A stretch of 5,828 nucleotides of DNA from Spirosoma sp. (GTDB taxonomy: Bacteria; Bacteroidota; Bacteroidia; Cytophagales; Spirosomataceae): assembly GCA_025351545.1 (NCBI GenBank), contig JANXVQ010000103.1, positions 1 to 5,828 on the forward strand, written 5' to 3'. This document shows, one piece after another, positions 5,405 to 5,828 of the stretch. Made by a program: the position numbers and the translations under genes. Numbering within the stretch: the stretch's first letter is position 1; every line of letters begins with the position of its first letter. Below the pieces are notes generated by a model. That model was not told the origin of the DNA. It ran no database searches and worked only from the letters and a program-made list of their open reading frames with translations.

Positions 5405-5828
5405 TTAAATGGAAACCCGGCTGCGCTCATCAATCGCCCGAAACCACTGCATAGCGCGATCTAATACAGTTTCATCGAACGCCGTTACATAGTCGCTTTC
5501 AAAATCGGGACGGTCAAGCCTTAATGAGCGACTCAGTTGGTGATTATGCAAAACGAGCGTTGGTTGGCTGGAAATCGGAAAAAACTGAATACCCATTCCG
5601 TTTTTCTGAAATGACAACGTTGGGCAACTCAGGCAACACAAATGCATGGGAAGCGAATCCAGCGTAAAAGCGGCCTGCGCCTGTTCGCTCAAACTTGCTA
5701 TATCCTGAAGTGTTAATTTCCCCACAACCGTTATAAGCCGGTCTGCCGCGCTTGGGTTAGTCGATAAGACACGCTCATACAACTCGGTCGTAAACGCCTG
5801 CTGACCGCTGAACACCAACGAGTATGGA
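5405..5828 (-). CDS. Unrecognised protein, C-terminal part (gene continues beyond the right edge)
   Basis: A minus-strand frame open from the right edge to TAA at 5407-5405, giving about 140 codons of C-terminal sequence. The first possible start in the window is a TTG at 5818, but the frame stays open upstream of it (Pro-Tyr-Ser before it) and no ATG fits, so the gene is treated as truncated by the window. Visible features are a helix-rich stretch (KLTLQDIASLSEQAQAAFTL), a cysteine cluster HLCCLSC, a hydrophobic segment around GMGIQFFPI, and a charged C-terminus with DRAMQWFRAIDERSRVSI at the very end. No signal peptide or membrane segment is visible in this part. I do not recognise the family. 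It lies upstream of argC in the same direction with a 120-base spacer, so co-transcription is possible but not shown. Confidence 0.6.
   Translation of the reverse strand, partial: PYSLVFSGQQAFTTELYERVLSTNPSAADRLITVVGKLTLQDIASLSEQAQAAFTLDSLPMHLCCLSCPTLSFQKNGMGIQFFPISSQPTLVLHNHQLSRSLRLDRPDFESDYVTAFDETVLDRAMQWFRAIDERSRVSI

Overview
The window looks like a chromosomal segment of a Bacteroidota bacterium, most likely a Cytophagales member of the Spirosoma type. This rests on protein flavour (for example the Bacteroidota-like PYRGDFTRGI segment in ArgC), the general lack of strong Shine-Dalgarno sequences, and short AT-rich spacers around genes of moderate GC. The placement is inference; no marker gene is present.

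Left end (1-313): the right-hand end of an IS200/IS605-like element, made of the last codons of an element-encoded ORF followed by a GC-rich hairpin. It abuts the first ~57 codons of a secreted GH5-type endoglucanase read on the minus strand. The cellulase homology stops abruptly at about position 143, so the gene appears to be interrupted by the element. An AT-rich divergent spacer (314-491) follows.

Centre (492-3770, plus strand): a two-gene unit encoding a fumarylacetoacetate-hydrolase-family enzyme and, 3 bases later, an L-fuconolactonase/L-rhamnonolactonase-type amidohydrolase. Together they fit the second and last steps of a non-phosphorylative L-fucose or L-rhamnose pathway ending in pyruvate and lactate. 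The unit ends at a strong rho-independent terminator (2205-2241). A separate FGGY kinase, best read as gluconokinase, follows and would feed gluconate into 6-phosphogluconate.

Right part (3705-5828, minus strand): in transcription order, the 3' part of an unrecognised gene cut by the window edge, a spacer with two palindromes, argC (arginine biosynthesis), a hairpin terminator, and a RimJ/RimL-type GNAT acetyltransferase gene broken by an in-frame amber codon. The GNAT remnant converges on and overlaps the 3' end of the kinase gene.

The window is mostly ordinary metabolism. The points worth a second look are the transposon-interrupted cellulase (with a possible TnpB guide-RNA end), the single-codon nonsense mutation in the GNAT gene, and the structured leader of argC. 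I see no convincing new multi-gene system.
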